Positions 1-7,658 of a stretch of 64,000 bases of DNA are shown piece by piece. How positions within the stretch are numbered: position 1 is the first letter of the stretch; each line of letters begins with the position of its first letter. Below the pieces are notes generated by a model, which did not search any database, was not told where the DNA came from, and saw only the letters and a program-made list of their open reading frames with translations. The translations under genes were made by a program, and so were the position numbers. The stretch comes from Flavonifractor hominis (GTDB taxonomy: Bacteria > Bacillota > Clostridia > Oscillospirales > Oscillospiraceae), in assembly GCF_040095835.1 (NCBI RefSeq), contig NZ_JBBMFT010000008.1, forward strand, positions 1-64,000. The letters are read 5' to 3'.

Positions 1-867
1 AACTACGAGGCCATCCCGGTCACCAACGTCACCGGCGTGAAGCTGAACGTGGAGAGCGTGTACCTGTACTCCAACTTCGGTCCCCGCGGTGAGCAGCTCA
101 TCGCCACCGTGGAGCCCGCCGACGCTGACGACAAGTCCGTGACCTGGACCAGCGCCGACGAGAACGTGGTCACCGTCAACGACGTGGGCTACATCACCGT
201 GGTGGGCGAGGGCATGACCACCGTCACCGTCACCACCAATGACGGCGGCTACACCGCCCAGTGCCTGGTGCAGGTGGGCTCCTACAACGACGGCAGCGAT
301 GCCGAGGACGAGGATACCACGCCTCCCACCGAGACCGAGGAGCCCGGCGAGACCACCGAGCCTACCGAGCCTGAGACCCCCGCCTTCTCCGACGTGCCCG
401 CCACCCACTGGGCCAGCGAGGCCGTGGACTATGTGGTGAGCGAGGGCCTGTTCAACGGCACCTCCGACACTACCTTCTCCCCCGACGCCTCCATGACCCG
501 CGCCATGTTCTTCACCGTCCTGGCCCGCCTGGACGGGGTGGACACCACCGGCGGGGCCACCTGGTATGAGAAGGCCATGGCCTGGGCGGTAGCCGAGGGC
601 ATCACCGACGGCACCAACCCCGAGGCCACCATCACCCGGGAGCAGCTGGCCGTCATGCTCTACCGCTACGCCGGTTCCCCCGCCACGGAGGGCAGCCTGA
701 CCGGCTTTGCCGATGCCGCCTCCGTGTCCGTCTGGGCGCAGGACGCCATGGAGTGGGCAGTGGCCGAGGGCATCCTCACCGGCAAGAACGGCTCCGCTCT
801 GGATCCCCAGGGCACTGCCAGCCGCGCTGAGGTAGCCACCATGCTCATGCGGTTTACTACCCTGTAA
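1..867 (+). CDS. SLH-domain surface protein with Ig-like domain (5' end outside window)
   Basis: The reading frame is open from the first base, so the start lies upstream and only the C-terminal part (about 288 residues) is seen. A bacterial Ig-like (Big_2) module comes first, with the VTWTS and VTVNDVGYITVVGEG pattern. A Thr/Glu/Pro-rich linker follows, then three S-layer homology repeats (FSDVPATHWA, AMAWAVAEGITDG, AMEWAVAEGILTG). SLH triplets anchor exported proteins to pyruvylated secondary wall polymer, so this should be a cell-surface protein. Its N-terminal function is unknown because that part is missing. A strong terminator follows directly. Confidence 0.9.
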   Translation, partial: NYEAIPVTNVTGVKLNVESVYLYSNFGPRGEQLIATVEPADADDKSVTWTSADENVVTVNDVGYITVVGEGMTTVTVTTNDGGYTAQCLVQVGSYNDGSDAEDEDTTPPTETEEPGETTEPTEPETPAFSDVPATHWASEAVDYVVSEGLFNGTSDTTFSPDASMTRAMFFTVLARLDGVDTTGGATWYEKAMAWAVAEGITDGTNPEATITREQLAVMLYRYAGSPATEGSLTGFADAASVSVWAQDAMEWAVAEGILTGKNGSALDPQGTASRAEVATMLMRFTTL

Positions 868-880
868 TATCGCCTTTTGA

Positions 881-923
881 AAATTTACCCCTGCAGGTGA
901 ATACCTGCAGGGGTAAATTTTTT
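881..923 (+). terminator. Rho-independent terminator after SLH gene
   Basis: A perfect 18-bp inverted repeat (881-898 with 903-920, loop gaat) ends in a T-run. It separates the SLH gene from the feo promoter. Confidence 0.92.
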
Positions 924-936
924 CCACATTTAGGGG

Positions 937-997
937 TTGACAAAGGCAGTTAGTTGGTGTAAACTCAATGCAGTTTCACGGTTAGTATTCGCTAACC
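937..997 (+). promoter_or_regulatory. feo operon promoter with dyad operator candidate
   Basis: TTGACA at 937-942 and TAAACT at 960-965 are 17 bp apart, a good housekeeping promoter. Just downstream, GGTTAG (980-985) and CTAACC (992-997) form a dyad with a 6-bp spacer, positioned to block transcription. The half-sites resemble DtxR/IdeR-type boxes, and a DtxR-like gene ends this operon. The regulator assignment is inference. Confidence 0.72.
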
Positions 998-1014
998 AAA
1001 GGAGGGAGGCATCC

Positions 1015-1227
1015 ATGATGCCCTTAACAATGGCCCGGCAGGGGGAACGCGTCACCATCCGGAAAATTACCGGTAAAGATGAAGTCCGCCAGCACCTGGC
1101 TGAACTGGGCTTTGTGGTAGACAGTCAGGTAACTGTGGTCAGTCAGCTGGCAGGCAACTTGATCCTTCAGGTCAAGGACAGCCGGATCGCACTGGACAAA
1201 ACGATGGCTAATCGGATTATGATTTGA
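1015..1227 (+). CDS. feoA: FeoA domain protein (first copy)
   Basis: This is a 70-residue SH3-like FeoA protein with the family pattern LAELGFVVDSQVTVVSQLAG and a C-terminal MANRIMI strand. FeoA proteins assist FeoB ferrous iron uptake on the cytoplasmic side. The ATG at 1015 is preceded by GGAGG at 5 bp; a second ATG follows immediately. It is the first gene of the feoA-feoA-feoB operon, with 13 bp to the next gene. Two tandem FeoA paralogues before FeoB are common in clostridia. Confidence 0.88.
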   Translation: MMPLTMARQGERVTIRKITGKDEVRQHLAELGFVVDSQVTVVSQLAGNLILQVKDSRIALDKTMANRIMI

Positions 1228-1240
1228 GAGGAGACGGGAC

Positions 1241-1462
1241 ATGAAGACACTGCGGGATGCAAAGGTGGGCGACACGGTTACAGTCGTCCGTCTGCACGGC
1301 GAAGGTGCAGTCAAGCGCCGGATTATGGACATGGGTATCACCAAGGGCGTGACCATCCATGTACGCAAGGTGGCTCCTCTGGGAGACCCCATTGAGCTGA
1401 ATGTGCGGGGCTATGAGCTGAGCGTGCGCAAGGCCGATGCGGAGATGATCGAGACAGCCTAA
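1241..1462 (+). CDS. feoA: FeoA domain protein (second copy)
   Basis: A 73-residue protein beginning MKTLRDAKVGDTVTVVRLHGEG, with the FeoA core RRIMDMGITKGVTIHVRKVAPLGDP and a GYELSVRKADAEMI end. It is the better match of the two copies to canonical FeoA (metal-independent SH3-like fold). GAGGAG lies upstream of the ATG. It is co-transcribed with the first feoA. Only a 54-bp gap with a perfect palindrome separates it from feoB. Confidence 0.9.
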   Translation: MKTLRDAKVGDTVTVVRLHGEGAVKRRIMDMGITKGVTIHVRKVAPLGDPIELNVRGYELSVRKADAEMIETA

Positions 1463-1474
1463 TGGTTTGCCCAT

Positions 1475-1494
1475 CGATTAGTTATAACTAATCG
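1475..1494 (+). promoter_or_regulatory. 20-bp perfect palindrome before feoB
   Basis: CGATTAGTTATAACTAATCG is a perfect palindrome between feoA and feoB. Its TTAG/CTAA half-sites match those of the dyad at 980-997, so the same DtxR-like repressor could bind both. An internal operator or an RNA hairpin setting feoB stoichiometry are alternatives. Confidence 0.6.
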
Positions 1495-1516
1495 TCAGTT
1501 AGAAGGGAGAAGCAAG

Positions 1517-3685
1517 ATGGAACTCAAAATTGCGCTGGCAGGCAACCCGAACTGCGGTAAGACCACGCTGTTCAACGCCCTGACCGGCTCCAATCAATAC
1601 GTGGGCAACTGGCCCGGCGTAACAGTGGAAAAGAAAGAGGGAAAGCTCAAGGGCCACAAGGATGTGGTGATCCAGGATCTGCCCGGCATCTATTCCCTGT
1701 CCCCCTATACCTTGGAGGAAGTGGTGGCCCGGAGCTACCTGGTCAATGAAAAACCGGATGTTATTCTCAACATCGTGGACGGTACCAACATCGAGCGCAA
1801 CCTGTATCTCACCACCCAGCTTATCGAGCTCGGCCTCCCCGTGGTGGTGGCGGTGAATATGATTGATCTGGTCCGTAAAAACGGGGACAAGATCGACCTC
1901 GCCAAGCTGGGTGAGGCCCTGGGCTGCCAGGTAGTCAGCATGAGCGCCCTGAAGGGCGAGGGCGGCATGGAGGCCGCCGAACGGGCCATCGCTCTGGCCA
2001 AATCCCACCGTGCCGGCGAGCTGCCCCATGTATTCACCGGCAGCGTGGAACACGCCATCGCTCACATCGAAGAATCGATTGCCGGCCAGGTAGATGACCG
2101 ATATCTGCGCTGGTTTGCCATCAAGGTGTTTGAACGGGACGACAAGGTCATGGACCAGCTGCACCTGGAGGGCGAGCTGAGAGAGCATCTGGAGGCCCAT
2201 ATCGCCGACTGTGAGCGGGAGCTGGACGACGACGCCGAGAGCATCATCACCAATCAGCGCTACTCCTACATCAGCTCCGTGGTAGACCGGGCGGTGGCCC
2301 GCAAGAAAGCGGTCCACGGCCTGACCCCCTCCGACCGGATCGACCGCATTGTGACCAACCGCATCCTGGCCCTGCCCATCTTTGCCCTCATCATGTTCGC
2401 AGTGTATTACGTGGCCATCGGTACCGTAGGCGACTGGGTCACCGGCTGGACCAACGACGTGCTCTTCGGCGAGATCATCCCCCCCGCCGTCAGCGGCTGG
2501 CTGGAGAGCGTGGGCTGCGCTCCGTGGCTCCAGGGCCTCATCGTGGACGGCATCATCGCCGGCGTAGGCGCGGTATTGGGCTTCGTACCCCAGATGCTGG
2601 TACTCTTTTTCATGCTCTCCATCCTGGAAGACGTGGGCTATATGGCCCGAGTGGCCTTCATCATGGACCGGATCTTCCGCAAATTCGGCCTGAGCGGCAA
2701 GAGCTTTATCCCCATGCTCATCGGCTCGGGCTGCGGCGTGCCCGGCGTCATGGCCTCCCGCACCATTGAGAATGAGCGGGACCGCCGCATGACCGTCATG
2801 ACCACCTGCTTTGTCCCCTGCGGTGCCAAGATGCCCATCATCGGCCTGTTTGCCGGCGCCATCTTCGGCGGCAGCGGCCTGGTGGCCGTGTCGGCTTACT
2901 TCATCGGCGTGGCCGCCATCGTCATCTCCGGCATTCTGCTTAAAAAGACCCGCGCCTTCGCCGGCAACCCCGCCCCCTTTGTCATGGAGCTGCCCGCCTA
3001 CCACGTACCCGCCGTGGGCAACGTGCTGCGGGCCACCTGGGAGCGCGGCTGGTCCTTCATCAAGCGGGCCGGCACCGTTATCCTGGCCTCCTCCATCATT
3101 TTGTGGTTCCTCCAGGGCTTCGGCTTTACCGAGACCGGCTTTGGCCTGGTGGAGGACAACAACTCCTCCCTGCTGGCCGCCATCGGCGGGGCGGTATGCT
3201 GGATCTTCGCCCCCCTGGGCTTCGGCACCTGGCAGGCCACCGTGGCCAGCGTCACCGGCCTGATCGCCAAGGAAAACGTGGTATCCACCTTCGGCGTGCT
3301 CTTCGGCCTGGGCGCCGACCTGACGGAGGAGGACCCCGGCCTGCTGGCCGCTGTAGGCACCCACTTTACTGCCCTGTCGGCCTACTCCTTCATGATCTTC
3401 AACCTGCTGTGCGCTCCCTGCTTTGCCGCTATGGGCGCCATCAAGCGGGAGATGAACAACGCCAAGTGGACCCTGGGTGCCATCGGCTATATGTGCGGCT
3501 TTGCCTATGTAGTCTCCCTTATCGTCTACCAGATCGGCGGACTCTTTACCGGCGAGGTGTCCTTCGGCGTAGGCACTGTAGCCGCTGTAGCAGCCATTGC
3601 AGCCCTGCTCTATCTGGTGGCACGCAAGAACAAGTACGATGAAACCACCCTCACCCTCTCCGCCGTGGCCGCCGCTTCCAAGTGA
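1517..3685 (+). CDS. feoB: Ferrous iron transport GTPase FeoB
   Basis: A 722-residue polytopic inner-membrane Fe(II) transporter. The N-terminal G domain shows G1 GNPNCGKTT (residues 9-17), G3 DLPG, G4 NMID and the typical NWPGVTVEKKEG switch. The helical GDI-like segment follows. The membrane domain starts near residue 280 with two Gate motifs (GCGVPG, and FVPCGAKMPI). The C-terminal membrane segment is intact. The ATG at 1517 has GGGAGA upstream. It follows two feoA genes and precedes a small Cys-rich membrane peptide and a DtxR-like gene, a complete Feo module. Confidence 0.97.
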   Translation: MELKIALAGNPNCGKTTLFNALTGSNQYVGNWPGVTVEKKEGKLKGHKDVVIQDLPGIYSLSPYTLEEVVARSYLVNEKPDVILNIVDGTNIERNLYLTTQLIELGLPVVVAVNMIDLVRKNGDKIDLAKLGEALGCQVVSMSALKGEGGMEAAERAIALAKSHRAGELPHVFTGSVEHAIAHIEESIAGQVDDRYLRWFAIKVFERDDKVMDQLHLEGELREHLEAHIADCERELDDDAESIITNQRYSYISSVVDRAVARKKAVHGLTPSDRIDRIVTNRILALPIFALIMFAVYYVAIGTVGDWVTGWTNDVLFGEIIPPAVSGWLESVGCAPWLQGLIVDGIIAGVGAVLGFVPQMLVLFFMLSILEDVGYMARVAFIMDRIFRKFGLSGKSFIPMLIGSGCGVPGVMASRTIENERDRRMTVMTTCFVPCGAKMPIIGLFAGAIFGGSGLVAVSAYFIGVAAIVISGILLKKTRAFAGNPAPFVMELPAYHVPAVGNVLRATWERGWSFIKRAGTVILASSIILWFLQGFGFTETGFGLVEDNNSSLLAAIGGAVCWIFAPLGFGTWQATVASVTGLIAKENVVSTFGVLFGLGADLTEEDPGLLAAVGTHFTALSAYSFMIFNLLCAPCFAAMGAIKREMNNAKWTLGAIGYMCGFAYVVSLIVYQIGGLFTGEVSFGVGTVAAVAAIAALLYLVARKNKYDETTLTLSAVAAASK

Positions 3686-3724
3686 GGCCCCAGCGGAAGG
3701 CCGGATGCAAAGGAGTGTCTGTCT

Positions 3725-3889
3725 ATGAACCTACCCACTCTGCTCATTGCCCTGGCCGTGCTGGCCGTATTCGTAGCCATTGTGGCCCGGGGCATCCACA
3801 ACCGGCGCGCCGGCAGGAGCAGCTGCTCCTGCGGCGGCTCCTGCGGCCACTGCGGCTGCGGTGAGCTGTGCCACCCCAAGAAGTCGTAA
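3725..3889 (+). CDS. FeoB-associated Cys-rich membrane protein
   Basis: A 54-residue peptide beginning MNLPTLLIALAVLAVFVAIV, with one N-terminal transmembrane helix. A cytoplasmic-type RRAGR stretch follows, then a Cys-rich tail (CSCGGSCGHCGCGELC) with six cysteines. This matches the small FeoB-associated family found right after feoB in many Firmicutes, which may pass Fe(II) to or from FeoB. The gene is 39 bp after feoB. The stop is TAA at 3887-3889. The biochemical role is not established. Confidence 0.85.
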   Translation: MNLPTLLIALAVLAVFVAIVARGIHNRRAGRSSCSCGGSCGHCGCGELCHPKKS

Positions 3890-3924
3890 AAGCCCGCCTC
3901 TCTGTCTGGAAAGGAACTGTAACC

Positions 3925-4311
3925 ATGGATCTGACCGATACCAACGTGCGTTATCTTCTGGCCATCTACCACCTCTCCCAGGCCCGGCTGGAGGTTTCCT
4001 CCAAGGACATCGCCGATGCACTGGACGTCTCCCGGGCCTCGGTTACCAGCATGATGTCCATCCTGACGGACAAGGCACTGGTGACCAAACAGCGGTATGG
4101 AAAGGTCCACCTCACTGCCGCTGGGAGCCGCTGGGCCTCCCTGCTGGCCGGGCGGACCGATGAGTTGGCCCGAACTCTGCAGGCCCGAATGAATCTGTCC
4201 TATGAGGAGGCCTGGAAAGCCGCCTGCGCAGCGGTATCCACTCTGCCCCGGCACTGTCTGGAGGCCTTTCCCCGGCCCGAGCGCAGCCGGACGGAATCCA
4301 TCCCCTGCTGA
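3925..4311 (+). CDS. DtxR-like metal-responsive regulator
   Basis: A 128-residue protein whose first 65 residues are a winged helix of DtxR/MntR type (YLLAIYHLSQ, SSKDIADALDVSRASVTSMM, LVTKQRYGKVHLTAAG). The C-terminal part is short and lacks the full dimerization/SH3 region, so metal ligands are not obvious. It closes the feo operon and is the natural candidate to bind the TTAG/CTAA dyads at 980-997 and 1475-1494. An ATG at 3925 with AAGGA upstream was chosen. MarR-type assignment is the alternative. Confidence 0.75.
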   Translation: MDLTDTNVRYLLAIYHLSQARLEVSSKDIADALDVSRASVTSMMSILTDKALVTKQRYGKVHLTAAGSRWASLLAGRTDELARTLQARMNLSYEEAWKAACAAVSTLPRHCLEAFPRPERSRTESIPC

Positions 4312-4320
4312 TCAAAACAC

Positions 4321-4364
4321 AGCGCCCCCGGGCGCGGCCTTACGGCCGTGTCCGGGGGCGCTGT
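4321..4364. terminator. Bidirectional terminator between feo operon and prfC
   Basis: A GC-rich 19-bp stem (4321-4339 with 4344-4362, loop ttac) separates the convergent feo operon and prfC. A T-rich stretch follows on the plus strand. On the minus strand the flank reads TTTTG. Confidence 0.85.
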
Positions 4365-4372
4365 TGGTTTTA

Positions 4373-5974
4373 TCAGAATCGGGTGCCGCCGAATTCGTGG
4401 AAGGTCAGTCTGGGGTTGCGCTCCTGAGTCCAGTTCACCGCCCACTGGGAGCCGAAAAGCAGCAGCTGGTTGCCCTTGTAGTCCTCCACCAACTTCACGT
4501 CGGTGCCCAGGATCAGATCCTCTTCCTTTACTGGCTCGCCGTCGTCGGTCTCGATCCAGCGCAGGTACTCATAGGGCAGGCCCTCCATATAGAGGTCCAC
4601 ATTGTATTCGTTTTTCAGTCGGTACTCCAGCACGTCAAACTGCAGGGTACCCACCACGCCCACAATGACCTCTTCCATACCGGAGTAGGGAGTCTTGAAG
4701 ATCTGGATAGCGCCCTCCTGGGCGATCTGCTCCATTCCCTTCAAAAACTGCTTGCGCTTCATGGTGTCCAGAGAGCGCACCCGTCGGAAGTGCTCCGGGG
4801 CAAAGGTAGGAATCGGGTCAAATTTAAACTTTCTGGCAGCGGTACACAAGGTGTCGCCGATGGAGAAGATGCCCGGGTCAAACACGCCGATGATGTCCCC
4901 GGCGTAGGCCTCCTCGATGATCTCCCGCTCGGCGGCCATCAGCTGCTGAGGCCGGGAGAGTCGGATCTTCTTGCCGCCCTGAACGTGGTAGACTTCCTTG
5001 TCCGCCTCAAACTTGCCCGAGACAATGCGCATGAAGGCGATCCGGTCCCGGTGGGCCTTATTCATGTTGGCCTGGATCTTGAATACGAAAGCGGAAAAGG
5101 CGTCGTCCATGGAGTCGATGACCTCGTCCCCTGCCGCCCGGGGCAGCGGGGCGGTGGTCATCTGAAGGAAATGCTCCAGGAAGGGCTCCACGCCGAAGTT
5201 GGTCAGAGCCGATCCAAAGAACACTGGGGAGAGCTTGCCATGGCGCACCCGGTCCAGATCGAACTCGGCGGCAGCGCCGTCCAGCAGCTCAATCTCGTCG
5301 GTCAGCTGCTGGTGCAGCCGCTCGCCGATGAGCCCATCCAGGTTGGGATCCCCCAGCTCTACCTCGGTGGCAGTGGCCGCCTTGGAACCGCCGTTGGAGG
5401 TAAAATGGATGATCTTCCGGCTGCCCCGGTCATACACACCCTTAAAGTCCTTGCCGCAGCCAATGGGCCAGTTCACCGGATAGGTCTCGATGCCCAGTTC
5501 CTTCTCCAACTCCTCCAGCAGCTCAAAGGAATCCCGGGCCTCCCGGTCCATCTTGTTGATGAAGGTAAAAATGGGGATGTCCCGCATGGCACATACCTTG
5601 AAGAGCTTGCGGGTCTGGGCCTCCACGCCCTTGGCGGCGTCGATGACCATGACGGCCGAGTCGGCGGCCATCAGGGTGCGGTAGGTGTCCTCAGAGAAGT
5701 CCTGGTGTCCGGGGGTGTCCAGGATGTTGATGCAGTAACCCTCGTACTGGAACTGCATGACGGAAGAGGTGACCGAGATACCGCGCTGTTTTTCGATCTC
5801 CATCCAGTCGGAGGTGGCGGCCCGGGTGTTCTTCTTGCCCTTTACCTGGCCGGCCTGGGCAATGGCCCCGCCGTAGAGCAGGAATTTTTCCGTCAGAGTG
5901 GTCTTACCGGCGTCGGGGTGGGAGATGATGGCAAAGGTGCGCCGGCGCTTGATTTCAGCTTCATATTGTGACAA
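4373..5974 (-). CDS. prfC: Peptide chain release factor 3
   Basis: A 533-residue translational GTPase that recycles RF1/RF2 after peptide release. It shows G1 HPDAGKTTLTEK, G2 RGISVTSSVMQF, G3 DTPGHQDFSEDT and G4 NKMDREARD, then RF3 domains II and III (GVVGTLQFDVLEYRL). The frame can extend 12 codons to 6010, but AGGAGG lies inside that extension 9 bp before a TTG at 5974. That TTG gives LSQYEAEIKRRRTFAIISHP, the usual RF3 N-terminus, so the TTG start is preferred. Confidence 0.95.
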   Translation of the reverse strand: MSQYEAEIKRRRTFAIISHPDAGKTTLTEKFLLYGGAIAQAGQVKGKKNTRAATSDWMEIEKQRGISVTSSVMQFQYEGYCINILDTPGHQDFSEDTYRTLMAADSAVMVIDAAKGVEAQTRKLFKVCAMRDIPIFTFINKMDREARDSFELLEELEKELGIETYPVNWPIGCGKDFKGVYDRGSRKIIHFTSNGGSKAATATEVELGDPNLDGLIGERLHQQLTDEIELLDGAAAEFDLDRVRHGKLSPVFFGSALTNFGVEPFLEHFLQMTTAPLPRAAGDEVIDSMDDAFSAFVFKIQANMNKAHRDRIAFMRIVSGKFEADKEVYHVQGGKKIRLSRPQQLMAAEREIIEEAYAGDIIGVFDPGIFSIGDTLCTAARKFKFDPIPTFAPEHFRRVRSLDTMKRKQFLKGMEQIAQEGAIQIFKTPYSGMEEVIVGVVGTLQFDVLEYRLKNEYNVDLYMEGLPYEYLRWIETDDGEPVKEEDLILGTDVKLVEDYKGNQLLLFGSQWAVNWTQERNPRLTFHEFGGTRF

Positions 5975-6024
5975 GGTCTGGTTCCTCCTTGTAAATGGTG
6001 ATGGGGGCAAGCGGAGGGCGCCGG

Positions 6025-6681
6025 CTACGTGGGCCTGCCCTCCAGGGCGGCCACCGCCTGGGGCAGCTGGGTAAAAGCAGTCACAGCGGGTACCGGGCGG
6101 TCAATGGTCCCGAAGCCGTAGGCCGCGTGGAGGAAGGGTACCCCTGCCGCCGTAGCAGCGTCACAGTCCCCCTGAGTATCCCCGATATAGAGCGGCCGCT
6201 GCAGGCCGTTGCGGGCAACCACCAGGGCAATGTTATCCGCCTTGGGTTTACCGGTGCGGCCGGGACACTCATAGTCGGTAAAGTATCCGCCCAGCTTATG
6301 GGTTTGCAGGAACGCTTCAATATATCCATCCTGGCAGTTGCTGACGATGAACAGCCGGTACCGGCCGGCCAGCTGCTCCAAGGTCTCCCGCACCCCGGGG
6401 AACAATACGCTGCCGGCGGCACACAGGCCGATGGTCTCCGGCCCGTCGCATTGCCCGGCAATGCGGGCGCACTCCTCCCGGTCCATCCAGGGGAAGAGTT
6501 TACAGGCAATATCGGGCAACAGCATCCCCAGGCAGGGACGCATCCGCTCCGGAGTGACCGTCCCGGCCAGCTCGGGCATCACGCGCCCCAGCACATGGTT
6601 CCAGGCCGCGCAGATGCCCTCGGTGGCGTCCCACAGCGTCCCATCCAGATCAAACAGCAATCCGTCGAACAGAGCAAACAC
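6025..6681 (-). CDS. HAD-superfamily phosphatase
   Basis: About 215 residues with HAD motif I (FDLDGTLWD), motif II (FIVSNCQDG) and motif III/IV (KADN, YIGDTQGDCDAATAAG), plus an alpha-helical cap. It resembles phosphoglycolate phosphatase-like HAD proteins; the substrate cannot be told. The frame opens at a GTG (6681). A GAGGTG sequence overlapping it is placed ideally for an in-frame CTG at 6672, which would give an FDGLLFDLDG start, so the true start is uncertain by three codons. It lies 50 bp after prfC on the same strand. Confidence 0.85.
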   Translation of the reverse strand: MFALFDGLLFDLDGTLWDATEGICAAWNHVLGRVMPELAGTVTPERMRPCLGMLLPDIACKLFPWMDREECARIAGQCDGPETIGLCAAGSVLFPGVRETLEQLAGRYRLFIVSNCQDGYIEAFLQTHKLGGYFTDYECPGRTGKPKADNIALVVARNGLQRPLYIGDTQGDCDAATAAGVPFLHAAYGFGTIDRPVPAVTAFTQLPQAVAALEGRPT

Positions 6682-6839
6682 CTCAAATCAGAAAAAGGAC
6701 CACATCCGTTGGGATGCAGTCGGCCAATGGTGATACATGGATACTATAGCATATCTGCCAGCCGCTTTTCAAGCCTTCACACCCCATATTTTGCACAAAA
6801 CCAGCCTATTTGGATACACTGGGGCAGGAGGTGCTGAAT

Positions 6840-7217
6840 ATGGATCAGAACACGCTGTGCCGGCAGCTGCGTATCGCCGACCAGTCCCTGGTGTTTCTTC
6901 TGCTGCTGATTGCATCGGTGTTGCTCTCCTGCCAGGGCATACGCCTGCAGCGGGAAGCGCTGTGCCGGCAGCTGCGGGGGGAGAGCGGTGAAACTCCCGG
7001 TCTTTTCCCCGTACGCCTTGGAGCCTCGGCCCTGGTGGTGGGGGTGCTTGGCTTCTTCTTGTGCCTGGCAGTACATACATGGCAGGAGATCGCTCCGGAG
7101 AGCGCCCCGGCCGAACGCCAGTCGGCCCGGACCAATCTGTGGGCCTCCCTGCTGGTGTTCCTGGCCGCCCTGCTGCGGCTGGATGATCTGATGCAAAACG
7201 CCCCGTGTCCGGATTGA
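6840..7217 (+). CDS. Small two-helix membrane protein, unknown function
   Basis: A 125-residue protein starting MDQNTLCRQLRIADQS, chosen because AGGAGG lies 8 bp before this ATG. There are two hydrophobic segments (LVFLLLLIASVLL and ASALVVGVLGFFLCLAV) and a third weaker one near LLVFLAALL. I do not recognise a family. A lone gene between divergent and convergent neighbours, it is ended by a terminator. Confidence 0.6.
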   Translation: MDQNTLCRQLRIADQSLVFLLLLIASVLLSCQGIRLQREALCRQLRGESGETPGLFPVRLGASALVVGVLGFFLCLAVHTWQEIAPESAPAERQSARTNLWASLLVFLAALLRLDDLMQNAPCPD

Positions 7218-7241
7218 CCGGCCACGGGGCGCATATTTTTA
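7199..7241. terminator. Bidirectional terminator
   Basis: CGCCCCGTG (7199-7207) pairs with CACGGGGCG (7223-7231), with an inner CCGG/CCGG stem. A T-run follows on the plus strand and TTTT on the minus strand. It serves both convergent genes. Confidence 0.85.
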
Positions 7242-7658
7242 TTTCTGCTCCTGCTCTTTGGCAAAGAACGTGAAGGTCCCGGCCGCAACCAGCCGTTCCT
7301 GTGAGTCGGTAATGGTCACGTCATATACCACAATGGTACGCCCGATCTTCTTGGGCCTGGCCAGGCAGTAGATCCGGTCTCCCCTGGCCGCCGCCAGGAA
7401 CTGCATAGAGCTGTCCAGTGTGACACAGGGCCGGCCAAGGGTAAAGGCGGCCGTACCCGTCACCGTATCCGCCAGGGTAAACAGGGCTCCTCCGTGGATC
7501 ACCCCCAGAGGGTTCTTGGTATCCTCCCGGACTTCCAGCACACCCTCCGCCTCATGGCCCCGGATGGCAGTGACCCGCACTCCGCTCCTGGGCCCAAAGA
7601 AGGGGCCGCTGTTTACCTGCTCCAGCATCTGGCTGTAATCGTTACTGTAAGAATCCAT
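7239..7658 (-). CDS. PaaI-type hotdog-fold thioesterase
   Basis: A 139-residue single hotdog domain with the PaaI-type motif NPLGVIHGGALFTLADTVTG, the helix that carries the active site of acyl-CoA thioesterases. The natural acyl-CoA is unknown. It is the last gene of the suf-like operon: its ATG overlaps the end of the SufB-like gene by 17 bp, with GAGGAG upstream. The link to Fe-S assembly is positional only. Confidence 0.85.
   Translation of the reverse strand: MDSYSNDYSQMLEQVNSGPFFGPRSGVRVTAIRGHEAEGVLEVREDTKNPLGVIHGGALFTLADTVTGTAAFTLGRPCVTLDSSMQFLAAARGDRIYCLARPKKIGRTIVVYDVTITDSQERLVAAGTFTFFAKEQEQK

Noticed and set aside
1499..3364. 621-codon open frame antisense to feoB
   Set aside because: Shadow of feoB codon bias; no ribosome site, no family.
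4202..5971. 589-codon open frame antisense to prfC
   Set aside because: Shadow of prfC, and it runs through the terminator at 4321-4364.
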